From assembly GCF_001544875.2 (NCBI RefSeq), contig NZ_FCOA02000017.1:1-64000 (forward strand): DNA of 64,000 nucleotides, read 5' to 3'. Source of the DNA: Caballeronia hypogeia. GTDB taxonomy: Bacteria; Pseudomonadota; Gammaproteobacteria; Burkholderiales; Burkholderiaceae. A program made the position numbers and the translations under genes. How positions within the stretch are numbered: position 1 is the stretch's first letter; the number at the start of each line of letters is the position of its first letter. Under the pieces are notes generated by a model. It saw only the letters and a program-made list of their open reading frames with translations, had not been told where the DNA came from and made no database searches. Below are positions 8,220-16,914 of this stretch, in pieces.

Positions 8220-9071
8220 CTATTTACCTTGCTGCTGTTGTTGCTGTTGCTGCTGGATCTTCAGTTGTTCCTGGCGCTCCTGCTCCTGCTGCTGCGCCTT
8301 TTCCTGCGCCTTTCTCGCGGCTTCTTTCTGACGCGCCTCGACTTCCACCCGATGCTGCTCGGCTTCCTGCTGCTTCTGCTCGTAGCGCTGGGCTTTTTGG
8401 TCGCGTTCCTGCGCGTCCTGCACGCCACGGGCGCGGGCTTCGTCGAGCTTCTTCTGGTAGTCCGCCTGCTTCTGGTCGTAGGCCTTCTGGTTGGCCGCGC
8501 GCTGCGGCGCCTCGGCGTTGCGCTGGGCCGCGGCGAGCGCGTTCTGACGCTGCTTTTCCTCGAAGGACTGCTGGCTCGCCTTCTCGTTCGCCGCGCGCTG
8601 CGGCGCTTCCGCGTCGTACTGCGCCTGCTTGATCGCCGCCTGCTGGTCGCGTTGCTGGGCGCGTTCGGCGCGCTGCTCGTCGTCGAGGGCGAGTTGTTCC
8701 TGGCGGATCTGCTGACGGGTCTCGCGCATTTCGTTACGCGCGTTGTCGAGGCAGTGATTCACGAAGAACTTGCCGTAGCAGTCGTGCTGCTTGACGCCGT
8801 AGCGGTAATTGTTTTCCTCTGTGCGCCGGTCGAGCACCTTTTGACGTTGCGCGAAACCGGCTTTCAGCGCGTCGTCGGCGTTCGCCGGAGCGGATGCGGC
8901 GTCCAGCGGACGCGCGGTCACGGACGTGCCGGGATCGATCGGTTTGGCGGACTGGGCCAGCGCGCGTTCCGGCGCGCCCGCGCCGATTGCGCACAGCACG
9001 CACAGCAGCGAAACAGCCGCTGCGGCCGGCACGTTGGAAAGGCGAAAGTTGGGCAAATGGATGAACGGCAA
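8220..9071 (-). CDS. Secreted, glutamine-rich coiled-coil protein of unknown function
   Basis: I do not recognise this 283-residue protein. A signal peptide is evident: hydrophobic core at about residues 14-32 and a probable signal peptidase I site near ALAQS (residue 37-41). A short conserved-looking region follows with two cysteines, C98 and C107 (YGVKQHDCYG and FFVNHCLDN), which could form a disulfide in the periplasm. From about residue 115 to the end it is a charged, Gln/Glu/Arg/Ala-rich helix with long heptad-like stretches (two near copies around EAPQRAANEK/EAPQRAANQK) and a terminal run of nine glutamines. It is divergent from tex. A structural or envelope-associated role is only a guess. 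Confidence 0.75.
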   Translation of the reverse strand: MPFIHLPNFRLSNVPAAAAVSLLCVLCAIGAGAPERALAQSAKPIDPGTSVTARPLDAASAPANADDALKAGFAQRQKVLDRRTEENNYRYGVKQHDCYGKFFVNHCLDNARNEMRETRQQIRQEQLALDDEQRAERAQQRDQQAAIKQAQYDAEAPQRAANEKASQQSFEEKQRQNALAAAQRNAEAPQRAANQKAYDQKQADYQKKLDEARARGVQDAQERDQKAQRYEQKQQEAEQHRVEVEARQKEAARKAQEKAQQQEQERQEQLKIQQQQQQQQQGK

Positions 9072-9284
9072 CGTGATAAAGAATCAGGTGCGAAGCGGCT
9101 TGAGCGATGCCCAAATTCTATCACCGCAGGCCGGAGCGCTCCGCCATTTATGGCAAAATGCCCCGCTCAGGCAACCCGGCCCGAACCCGGCTCGCCACGC
9201 GGCCACGCGGCGCGCGGCGCCTCGCTCCCGCGAGCGGGCGCACGCGGCGCGCAGCTCGCCGGCGAGCGCAGACAGCGCAGAAAC

Positions 9285-11615
9285 ATGACGGAAACCGTAG
9301 CACTCAAGATCGTACAGCGCATTGCCACCGAACTCACCGTGCAGCCGCGCCAGGTCGCCGCCGCCGTGCAGCTTCTCGACGAAGGCTCGACTGTCCCGTT
9401 CATCGCCCGGTATCGCAAGGAAGTGACCGGCAATCTCGACGATACGCAACTGCGCACGCTCGAAGAACGCCTGCTCTATCTGCGCGAACTCGAGGACCGT
9501 CGCGCCGCGATCCTGTCGAGCATCGACGAGCAAGGCAAGCTCACCGACGAGCTGCGCGGCGCCATCGAAGGCGCGGACAGCAAGCAGGTGCTCGAAGACC
9601 TTTATCTGCCGTACAAGCCCAAGCGCCGCACGCGCGCGCAGATCGCCCGCGAAGCCGGGCTGGAGCCGCTCGCGCAGGCACTGCTCGCCGACCCGACACT
9701 CGATCCGCAAACCGAAGCCGCGAAATTCGTCGATGCCGAAAAAGGCGTCGCCGACACCAAAGCAGCGCTCGACGGCGCGCGCGACATTCTCTCCGAGCAG
9801 TTCGGCGAAACCGCGGAAATCCTCGGCAAGCTGCGCGAGCATCTGTTCAACCAGGGGCTCGTCATGTCGAGCGTGGTCGACGGCAAGCAAGGTGAGGAAG
9901 GCGAGAAATTCCGCGATTACTACGACTACAGCGAAACCATCCGCACGGTGCCGTCGCACCGCGCGCTGGCGCTATTCCGTGGCCGCAATGCCGGCGTGCT
10001 GAGCGTGAAGCTCGGACTCGGCGAAGAACTCGACGCGCAGATTCCCCATCCGTGCGAAGCCATGATCGCGGGCCATTTCCGCATCGCCAATCGTGGCCGC
10101 GCCGCCGACAAATGGCTCTCCGACGTGTGCCGCTGGTGCTGGCGCGTGAAGGTGCAGCCGCATATCGAAACCGAATTGCTCACGCAATTGCGGGAAGAGG
10201 CCGAGCACGAAGCGATCCGCGTGTTCGCGCGTAACCTGAAAGACCTGCTGCTCGCCGCACCGGCGGGTCCGAAGGCCGTGATCGGTCTCGATCCGGGTCT
10301 GCGCACGGGCGTGAAGGTCGCGGTCGTCGATCGCACCGGCAAGCTGCTCGCAACGGACACCATTTTTCCGCACGAGCCGCGCCGCGACTGGGACGGGTCC
10401 ATCGCGAAGCTCGCACGTATCGCGCGCGAGACGCAGGCCGAGCTCGTTTCCATCGGCAACGGCACTGCGTCGCGCGAAACCGACAAGCTCGCGAGCGAGC
10501 TCATCGCGAAGCATCCGGATCTGAAGCTGCAGAAGATCGTCGTGTCGGAAGCCGGCGCTTCGGTGTATTCGGCGTCGGAACTGGCGGCGAAGGAGTTTCC
10601 GGACCTCGACGTGTCGCTGCGCGGCGCGGTGTCCATCGCGCGCCGTTTGCAGGACCCGCTCGCGGAGCTCGTCAAGATCGAGCCGAAAGCGATCGGCGTC
10701 GGACAGTATCAGCATGATGTGAATCAGCGTGAGCTGGCGCGTTCGCTCGATGCGGTCGTCGAGGATTGCGTGAACGCCGTCGGCGTCGATGCGAATACCG
10801 CTTCGGTCGCGCTGCTCGCGCGCGTCTCGGGACTGAATTCGACGCTCGCGCGCAATATCGTCGATTTCCGCGATGCCAACGGGCCGTTCCCGTCGCGCGA
10901 GCATCTGAAGAAGGTGCCGCGTCTCGGCGACAAGACCTTCGAGCAGGCTGCGGGCTTCCTGCGCATCAACAACGGCGAGAATCCGCTCGATCGCTCGTCA
11001 GTGCACCCGGAAGCGTATCCGGTCGTGCAGCGCATTCTCGCGAAAATCAGCAAGCATATCGGCGACGTGCTCGGCAAGCGTGAAGCGTTGACGGGTCTCT
11101 CGCCCACCGAATTCGTCGATGATCGCTTCGGCCTGCCGACCGTGCGCGACATTCTCACCGAGCTGGAAAAGCCGGGCCGCGACCCGCGCCCCGAGTTCAA
11201 GACGGCGACGTTCAAGGAAGGCATCGAGAAGATTTCCGACCTCGTGCCGGGCATGATTCTCGAAGGCGTCGTGACGAACGTGGCGGCCTTCGGCGCGTTC
11301 GTCGATATCGGCGTGCATCAGGACGGCCTCGTGCACGTCTCGGCGCTGTCGACGAAGTTCATCAAGGACCCGCACGAAGTCGTGAAGGCCGGTCAGGTCG
11401 TCAAGGTGAAGGTGCTGGAGACCGATGTGAAGCGCCAGCGCATCTCGCTCACCATGCGTCTGGCCGACGACCTCGCGCCGCCTTCATCTGGCAACGCGGC
11501 GGGGGCGCCGTCGCGCGGCGGGCAGGATCGCCGATCCGGTCAGCGTCCGCAGCAGCGTCGCGAGTCGGAACCGGCGGGTGCAATGGCTGCTGCGTTTGCC
11601 AAGCTGAAACGCTGA
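9285..11615 (+). CDS. tex: Tex family RNA-binding transcription accessory protein
   Basis: A 776-residue Tex protein, a conserved nucleic-acid-binding factor linked to transcription and, in some pathogens, to toxin gene expression. Domain order fits the family: N-terminal helical region (LKIVQRIATELTVQPRQVAA), the YqgF-like RNase H fold (VIGLDPGLRTGVKVAVVD), helix-hairpin-helix segments (FPSREHLKKVPRLGDKTFEQ), and a C-terminal S1 domain at about residues 652-723 (GMILEGVVTNVAAFGAFVDI). The reading frame stays open far upstream, but the family start MTETVALK corresponds to the ATG at 9285. A Gly/Arg/Gln-rich tail follows S1. It ends at a hairpin terminator. Confidence 0.95.
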   Translation: MTETVALKIVQRIATELTVQPRQVAAAVQLLDEGSTVPFIARYRKEVTGNLDDTQLRTLEERLLYLRELEDRRAAILSSIDEQGKLTDELRGAIEGADSKQVLEDLYLPYKPKRRTRAQIAREAGLEPLAQALLADPTLDPQTEAAKFVDAEKGVADTKAALDGARDILSEQFGETAEILGKLREHLFNQGLVMSSVVDGKQGEEGEKFRDYYDYSETIRTVPSHRALALFRGRNAGVLSVKLGLGEELDAQIPHPCEAMIAGHFRIANRGRAADKWLSDVCRWCWRVKVQPHIETELLTQLREEAEHEAIRVFARNLKDLLLAAPAGPKAVIGLDPGLRTGVKVAVVDRTGKLLATDTIFPHEPRRDWDGSIAKLARIARETQAELVSIGNGTASRETDKLASELIAKHPDLKLQKIVVSEAGASVYSASELAAKEFPDLDVSLRGAVSIARRLQDPLAELVKIEPKAIGVGQYQHDVNQRELARSLDAVVEDCVNAVGVDANTASVALLARVSGLNSTLARNIVDFRDANGPFPSREHLKKVPRLGDKTFEQAAGFLRINNGENPLDRSSVHPEAYPVVQRILAKISKHIGDVLGKREALTGLSPTEFVDDRFGLPTVRDILTELEKPGRDPRPEFKTATFKEGIEKISDLVPGMILEGVVTNVAAFGAFVDIGVHQDGLVHVSALSTKFIKDPHEVVKAGQVVKVKVLETDVKRQRISLTMRLADDLAPPSSGNAAGAPSRGGQDRRSGQRPQQRRESEPAGAMAAAFAKLKR

Positions 11616-11653
11616 GCGCTGCCCTCGAAAACAGACGGACGCTTTCGTTTTTC

Positions 11654-11689
11654 AACGCCGCTCAGTAATTCGCACCGAGCGGCGTTTTT
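11654..11689 (+). terminator. Rho-independent terminator of tex
   Basis: Stem ACGCCGCTC / GAGCGGCGT around a 13-nt A/T-richer loop, followed by TTTTTC. It lies 38 bp after the tex stop codon and points in the tex direction. Confidence 0.85.
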
Positions 11690-11727
11690 CATGGCCTCGC
11701 GACCAGTGTGACCCGACGGCGGATGTG

Positions 11728-13785
11728 TCAGTGGATCTGATCTGGTCGAATGTCGCCGCGCGCTTCATCGACCAGCTTGCGTCCCAGCAGCGCGGGCACC
11801 TCGCCGGGATGCCGTGCCATGTATCGGTCGTACAGCAGCGTGCTGCCCGCCACGCTCAGATGATGGTAGTCGTCGAAACGATAGATGGGCAGGCCGTCGA
11901 AGTCGAGACGGCAGATGGCGTCCGTGCACGGCACATCGAACGTGTGCATGATGCGGGCGCCGTGCGTGTTGGCCAGACGTTCGAGCATTGCTCCGATCGG
12001 CGCATGCTGCGTGCGCGCGATGCTCGCGTCGAATTCACAGTTTCGCCGCCGCACCGGAAAGAACAGGTCGTTGTTGAAGTCACAATTGACCAGCTCCATC
12101 GGGATCATGGGCACGTCGTCCACGAGGATCACACGCTTGCCCGCCGCTCGAAGTTGTGAAATGGTCGCGGTCAGTTCCGCCTCCAGCTCGCCCGGCTGAA
12201 ATCCGTGACCATTCTGTCCCGCGCTTGCCAGGTTTTGATAGTTCTGCCACGCAGCCGCCAGAAACACCGTGCGAATGTCGGGGCGCGACATCACATGAGC
12301 CATGACTGCCCTGTCGTGCGCGACACACCTCAGATGATCTTCCTTGTAGCTCGGCTCGCCCGGAAGCGGCGGCATCTTCGCAATGGGCGGACACAAGGTG
12401 AAGCCGACATCGTGGATGGCCAGCTTCTCCGATCGGCCCAACTGATCGAAGAAGTAGATCAGGTGGTAGGCGTGCGAATCGCCCCAAAGAATCGCCTTAT
12501 CGCCTGCTGACGCATCGCCGAGGACACACGAACGCTCATCCGCGACCTCGACCTTCGACCAGCATCGCTTTGCCCGCGGCATGTCGAACAGCGCGGTGCC
12601 CGACCATCTGACGTCGTTTTGAATCTTTGCCGGATAGGCGAACAGAAATCCGTCCGTCATCCGGGCACATCCCGCGATGGCTCCGGCGCACAGCAGCGGC
12701 ACACCCATGAAGCACACGAGTGCTCTCACCGCCGGCATGGGGCGATGGCGAATCGGGCTCTCGATGAGGAGATAAGTCAGAACAGCGAAGCAAAACGAGA
12801 TCAGGAGGGCAAGCGTCGCGCCGTGCCCGTCGAGCAAGTCCAGTTTTCGCGCCGCGACCAGCACCGGCCAGTGCCATAGATAGAACGGATACGATACTTT
12901 CCCGATCAAGACCATCACCGGGTTGTCGAGGAGATATCGTGAGAAGCGCGCGCGACGCCCGGCATGAATGACCAGCACGGCGGCGACGCACGGACCGAGC
13001 GCGCCCCAGCCAGGAAATTGCGACTGAGAGCTGAATCCGAGCGCGCAGGCGACGAGGACCGCGAGACCGATGGCGAACACGAGGTCGGCGCCACGGCTGG
13101 CACGCGCGGGGCGCCCGAACTCGCGAAGCGCGAGCAACGCGCCGAGCAGGAACTCGAACGCACGATACTGCGCGAAATAGTAAGCGCCTGCGCTGTCCCG
13201 GTTCGCCACCCACGAGGCAGCACAGAACGACACGATCGAAACGGCGATCAATACGTGCATCAGCCATTTCTTCGCCTTCGCGTGCAGGACGATGAGCAGT
13301 ATCGGCAGAAGGAGATAGAACTGCTCCTCGACCGACAGCGACCATGTATGAAGAAGAGGCTGATCGGCCGCGGCCGCATCGAAGTACCCGGTCTGCTTCG
13401 AAAGAAATATGTTCGACGTGATGGTCGCAACCGCGAGGATGTTCTTCGCCAGTTGAAACGTGTCACGCGGTTAATAGAACAACACGCTGAAGCCCAGAAC
13501 GGCAACCAGCATGAGACAGAGCGCGGGGGCCAACCGCTTCGCGCGTCTTGCGTAAAACGCCCGCAGTGAGAAAGTGCCGTTATTGAGATCGCCGGCAATG
13601 GAGGTCGTGACGACGTAGCCGGAAATGGTGAAGAAGATATCGACACCGATGAATCCGCCCGGGAACGCAGCGAATCCCGCGTGGCAGAAAGCTACCGCCA
13701 ATACGGCAAAGGCACGAAGACCGTCGATGTCCGCGCGATATGGCTGGGACGCGTGTGAATTCTCTTGAACGAAAGGTAACGACAT
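11728..13785 (-). pseudogene. Acyltransferase-3 / SGNH-domain O-acyltransferase, interrupted by one in-frame stop
   Basis: Read through, the frame encodes a 685-codon membrane O-acyltransferase of the OafA type, with a C-terminal SGNH hydrolase domain; such enzymes acetylate LPS O-antigen, capsule or other cell-surface glycans. The N-terminal part starts at ATG 13785 with YRADIDGLRAFAVLAV and FIGVDIFFTISGYVV. Codon 105 is TAA (13471-13473). Beyond it the same frame continues perfectly with conserved PLLHTWSLSVEEQFY, about ten membrane segments (KVSYPFYLWHWPVLVA), and the SGNH motifs WGDSHAYH and DDYHHLSVAGS. So one substitution, for instance from a TCA or CAA codon, explains the break. No frameshift is needed. 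Downstream re-initiation at ATG 13260 would miss the first catalytic transmembrane half. It lies between tex and kup and could be an accessory insertion. Confidence 0.8.
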
Positions 13786-14096
13786 GGCAGCGCCGCCTCG
13801 GCATGCCGGGCGGTGAGGCAATTCAGGCTTGGTGACGCCGGAGGGCGGGATGGTCCGTCGAGCGCCGGTATGCGCGACGAATGAGAGTTGCCGCGCCACG
13901 AGGCCCGATTGGGCCGCGACGATACCTCACATCACCGCCCTTGCGTGTGGATTTAAGCATTTATTTACCGTGCCGCCGGCATCCCGGTTCGACGGCGTCG
14001 CGAACGCTGGCCGAAAAGTCGAACGCTCGATCCGTCAACAAAAAACCCCACGTTATGCAACGTGGGGTTTTCTTGGGCGCTTCTGCAAGGAACGCG
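13786..14096. other. Intergenic region upstream of the broken acyltransferase and downstream of kup
   Basis: A gap of 311 bp. It contains the kup terminator (14042-14072) and an A/T-richer patch around 13940-13970 that could hold the acyltransferase promoter on the minus strand. I see no gene in it. Confidence 0.5.
14042..14072 (-). terminator. Rho-independent terminator of kup
   Basis: Stem AACCCCACGTT / AACGTGGGGTT with loop ATGC; on the minus strand it is followed by six T. It lies 25 bp past the kup stop codon. Confidence 0.88.
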
Positions 14097-15989
14097 TCAG
14101 ATCTCGATCTTCGTCCCGAGTTCGACCACGCGATTCGCCGGAATACTGAAGAAGTCGGTCGGCTTCGCGGCGTTCTGATGCATCCAGGCGAACACGCGCT
14201 CGCGCCACACCGACATACCCGGCAGCTCAGTCGGCACAACTGTTTCGCGCGCCATGAAGAACGATGTGTCCATCAGCTCGAAAGTCATCGCGTGCGTGCG
14301 AGTGATCTGCTCGAGCACGGCTTTCACGTCCGGCGTCTCGTTGAAGCCGTACGCGGCCTTCACGAGGAACAGACCGCCGCCGATGTCCTTCACCTCCAGC
14401 CGGTGCGCGTCGTCCACATAAGGAATGTCGCGCGTCTGGAAATTCAGGAAGATGGTGCGCTCGTGCAGCACCTTGTTGTGCTTCAGGTTGTGCAGGAGAC
14501 TCACGGGCACGAGCGAATCGCTGCCGGTGAGATAGATCGCCGTGCCCGACACGCGATGCGGCGGATGCGCAAGCAGGCCCTGCAGGAACGGCATCAGCGG
14601 AATACCGTCTGCCGCCGTGCGGTCCTTCACGATCATGCGGCCCTTGTACCACGTCATCAGCAGGAAGAAGAGCGCTCCACCGATGCACAACGGCAGCCAG
14701 CCGCCCTGCTCGATCTTCAGAAGGCTCGCGCCGAAGAAGCCGATGTCGATCGTCAGGAACACCGTGATCATTCCGCCGACGAGCCAGCGATTCCAGCCCC
14801 ACAGATTCACCATCACCACCGACACGAGAATGGTGGTCGTGAGCATGGTCGCGGTGACGGCCAGGCCGTAAGCGGCCGCAAGATTCTCGGAGCTTTTGAA
14901 GCCGATCACGATGCACAGGATGATGAACAGCAGCATCCAGTTGACGAGCGGAATATAGATCTGGCCGATCGCGAGCTCGGACGTGTGCAGGATCTTCATG
15001 CGCGGCACGTAGCCGAGCTGAATGGCCTGGCTCGTCAACGAATACGCGCCCGAGATCACCGCCTGCGATGCAATCACGGTCGCGACCGTCGAGAGGATCA
15101 CGAGCGGCAGCAGGGCCCAGTCGGGCGCCAGCAGGAAGAACGGGCTTTCGATGGCCTTCGGGTCGTGCATCAGCAACGCGCCCTGGCCGAAGTAATTGAG
15201 CAGCAGCGACGGCATCACGAGACCGTACCAGCCGTAGCGAATCGGCTTCGCGCCGAAGTGGCCCATGTCGGCGTACAGCGCCTCCGCGCCGGTCAGCACC
15301 AGCACGACGGAACCGAGCACGATATACGCTTGCAGCACGTGCTGCGCCATGAAGGAAATCGCGTAGTACGGATTGAGCGCGGCGATGATGCGCGGCTCGA
15401 TCACGATATGCGCGGCGCCGAGCACCGCGAGCGTCACGAACCAAACGAGCATGATCGGGCCGAAGAGCTTGCCGACCACCGCGGTGCCGTGCCGCTGAAT
15501 CCAGAACAGCGCGATCAGAATGACGATGGTGATCGGAATCACATAGCCCGAGAGCTTGGGCGCGGCGAGTTCCAGACCTTCGACTGCCGAGATCACGGAC
15601 ATGGCCGGCGTGATGACCGCATCGCCATAGAACATGCATGCGCCGAAGATGCCGAGCATCATCAGCACGCCCGAAACCTTGCCCGACTCCTTCACGCTGC
15701 GCAGCGCGAGCGTGGTCATCGCGAACACGCCGCCTTCGCCGTTGTTGTCGGCGCGCATGACGAACAGCACGTACTTGACGGCGACCACCATGACGATGGC
15801 CCAGAACAACAAGGAGATGACGCCCAGAATCGACGCCTCGGAAAGACCGATGCCGTGCGACGGACTGAAGGCTTCCTTCAACGAATAGAGAGGACTCGTG
15901 CCGATGTCGCCGAATACGACGCCGATGGCCGCGAGCGCAAGCGAGGGCAAGGGTTGTTTGTGCTCGTGCGCGTGAGTCGTGTTAGTCAT
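14097..15989 (-). CDS. kup: Low-affinity potassium transport protein Kup
   Basis: Inner-membrane K+ uptake permease (K+/H+ symport type) of the KUP/HAK/KT family. The 630-residue length is typical. The N-terminal family signature GVVFGDIGTSPLYSLKEAF is intact, followed by about twelve hydrophobic segments over residues 15-430 and a hydrophilic C-terminal domain with many soluble-domain features (for example TRDIPYVDDAHRLEV). The ATG at 15989 is the first in frame. It stands alone, with its own terminator downstream; the upstream 264-bp gap separates it from the phosphoribosyltransferase gene. Confidence 0.95.
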   Translation of the reverse strand: MTNTTHAHEHKQPLPSLALAAIGVVFGDIGTSPLYSLKEAFSPSHGIGLSEASILGVISLLFWAIVMVVAVKYVLFVMRADNNGEGGVFAMTTLALRSVKESGKVSGVLMMLGIFGACMFYGDAVITPAMSVISAVEGLELAAPKLSGYVIPITIVILIALFWIQRHGTAVVGKLFGPIMLVWFVTLAVLGAAHIVIEPRIIAALNPYYAISFMAQHVLQAYIVLGSVVLVLTGAEALYADMGHFGAKPIRYGWYGLVMPSLLLNYFGQGALLMHDPKAIESPFFLLAPDWALLPLVILSTVATVIASQAVISGAYSLTSQAIQLGYVPRMKILHTSELAIGQIYIPLVNWMLLFIILCIVIGFKSSENLAAAYGLAVTATMLTTTILVSVVMVNLWGWNRWLVGGMITVFLTIDIGFFGASLLKIEQGGWLPLCIGGALFFLLMTWYKGRMIVKDRTAADGIPLMPFLQGLLAHPPHRVSGTAIYLTGSDSLVPVSLLHNLKHNKVLHERTIFLNFQTRDIPYVDDAHRLEVKDIGGGLFLVKAAYGFNETPDVKAVLEQITRTHAMTFELMDTSFFMARETVVPTELPGMSVWRERVFAWMHQNAAKPTDFFSIPANRVVELGTKIEI

Positions 15990-16176
15990 AAAAGCGAAAT
16001 ATCCGTCCAGGGCGGAAAGAAACGAACGCCATTCTATCTAACGTCGCACGCGAAAACGCCTTCCCGCCTGTTGCCCGAACACCACGGAATACGCGAGTGA
16101 GAGTTTAGCATCGTGCCCCGCGTGCGTCGGCGGGCATGCGCGTCACTTTCGGTCGCGTCGTTGCGCCCGGCGAAAA

Positions 16177-16224
16177 AGCAAAAACGCCGTTGCGCCCGCG
16201 CATCGTGCGCGGGCGAACGGCGTT
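16177..16224 (-). terminator. Strong rho-independent terminator after the phosphoribosyltransferase gene
   Basis: A long hairpin: AACGCCGTT-GCGCCCGCGC on one arm, GCGCGGGCG-AACGGCGTT on the other, loop ATCGT. On the minus strand it is followed by TTTTTGCTTTTTC. It closes the long hflX-purA-phosphoribosyltransferase transcript 30 bp past the last stop. Confidence 0.9.
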
Positions 16225-16253
16225 CGTCGTTCGAGACGGTCAATCCTCGAGGA

Positions 16254-16814
16254 TCATCCACGCGACGCTTGCATGCCGCGCTTGATCCAGGCGCCGAGGT
16301 TATGCGGGCGCACCGTGTCCCACTCCTCAAACGGCTGATGAATCCACGGGTTCGTTTCAAGATACTGAACGTGGTAGTCGGGCTTGACCTTGGAGCATCC
16401 CTTGTACCAGAGCACCGCCGAGCGCACTGCGGTGATAGCCGGGTAACGTTCCTTCAGATGCTCCTGCACGCGTGCGAGCGTGACGCCCGAATCGACCAGA
16501 TCGTCGACCAGCAGCACATTGCCGGAGAGGTCGCCGCGCGTCATCGTGATGTACTGCGCGATGTCGAGTTCGCCCTGCTCCGTGCCCGCGGCTTCGCGGT
16601 ACGAGCTCGTCGCCAGAATCGCGAGCGGCAGATCGTAGATGCGCGAAAGCTGATCGCCGACGCGCAGGCCGCCGCGCGCGAGACACAGGATCTTGTCGAA
16701 CTTCCAGCCCGACTCGTGCACGTTCAGCGCGAGGAGTTCGATCAGCCGGTGGTATTCGTCCCAGCCGACCCAGAGGTTCTTGTCGTCGTTGCGCGGGTCC
16801 GTCATCGCAATCAT
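16254..16814 (-). CDS. Phosphoribosyltransferase (type I, xanthine/hypoxanthine-like)
   Basis: A 186-residue cytoplasmic phosphoribosyltransferase of the purine-salvage type. The PRPP-binding signature VLLVDDLVDSGVTL is complete, and the PPi loop region is seen in CLARGGLRVGDQL. Sequence context (DEYHRLIELLALNV, WGxx-like C-terminus with IHQPFEEWDTV) matches proteins annotated as hypoxanthine or xanthine phosphoribosyltransferases in betaproteobacteria; the exact base is not proven. The ATG at 16814 has an AAAGAG ribosome site 6 nt upstream; an earlier TTG at 16829 is less likely. It follows purA, another purine enzyme, fitting a salvage role. Confidence 0.85.
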   Translation of the reverse strand: MIAMTDPRNDDKNLWVGWDEYHRLIELLALNVHESGWKFDKILCLARGGLRVGDQLSRIYDLPLAILATSSYREAAGTEQGELDIAQYITMTRGDLSGNVLLVDDLVDSGVTLARVQEHLKERYPAITAVRSAVLWYKGCSKVKPDYHVQYLETNPWIHQPFEEWDTVRPHNLGAWIKRGMQASRG

Positions 16815-16848
16815 GTGAGGCTCTTTCAAATGCTTAGGTTATATACGA

Positions 16849-16874
16849 AATGTGGCCGCTCATGCGGCCACATT
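16849..16874 (-). terminator. Hairpin between purA and the phosphoribosyltransferase gene
   Basis: A perfect stem AATGTGGCCGC / GCGGCCACATT with loop TCAT; on the minus strand only TTT follows, so it may be a partial terminator or attenuator that lowers read-through into the phosphoribosyltransferase gene. Confidence 0.6.
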
Positions 16875-16914
16875 CTTTACTGCGTCCGGTTCGGGTCAGG
16901 CTCGGGAAACGAGC

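Noticed and set aside
7926..9284. Long open frame running into tex from upstream
   Set aside because: It lies antisense to the DUF465 and coiled-coil genes and gives a Leu/Arg-rich peptide; the family start of Tex is at 9285.
13260..13646. 128-codon minus-strand frame overlapping the acyltransferase break, as evidence for a frameshift
   Set aside because: The original frame resumes with conserved motifs directly after the TAA, so a single stop codon rather than a frameshift explains the break.
13881..16100. A 739-codon open frame antisense to kup
   Set aside because: It mirrors the kup codons, shows an Arg/His/Asp-rich composition typical of reverse-strand frames in high-GC DNA, and has no recognisable domain.
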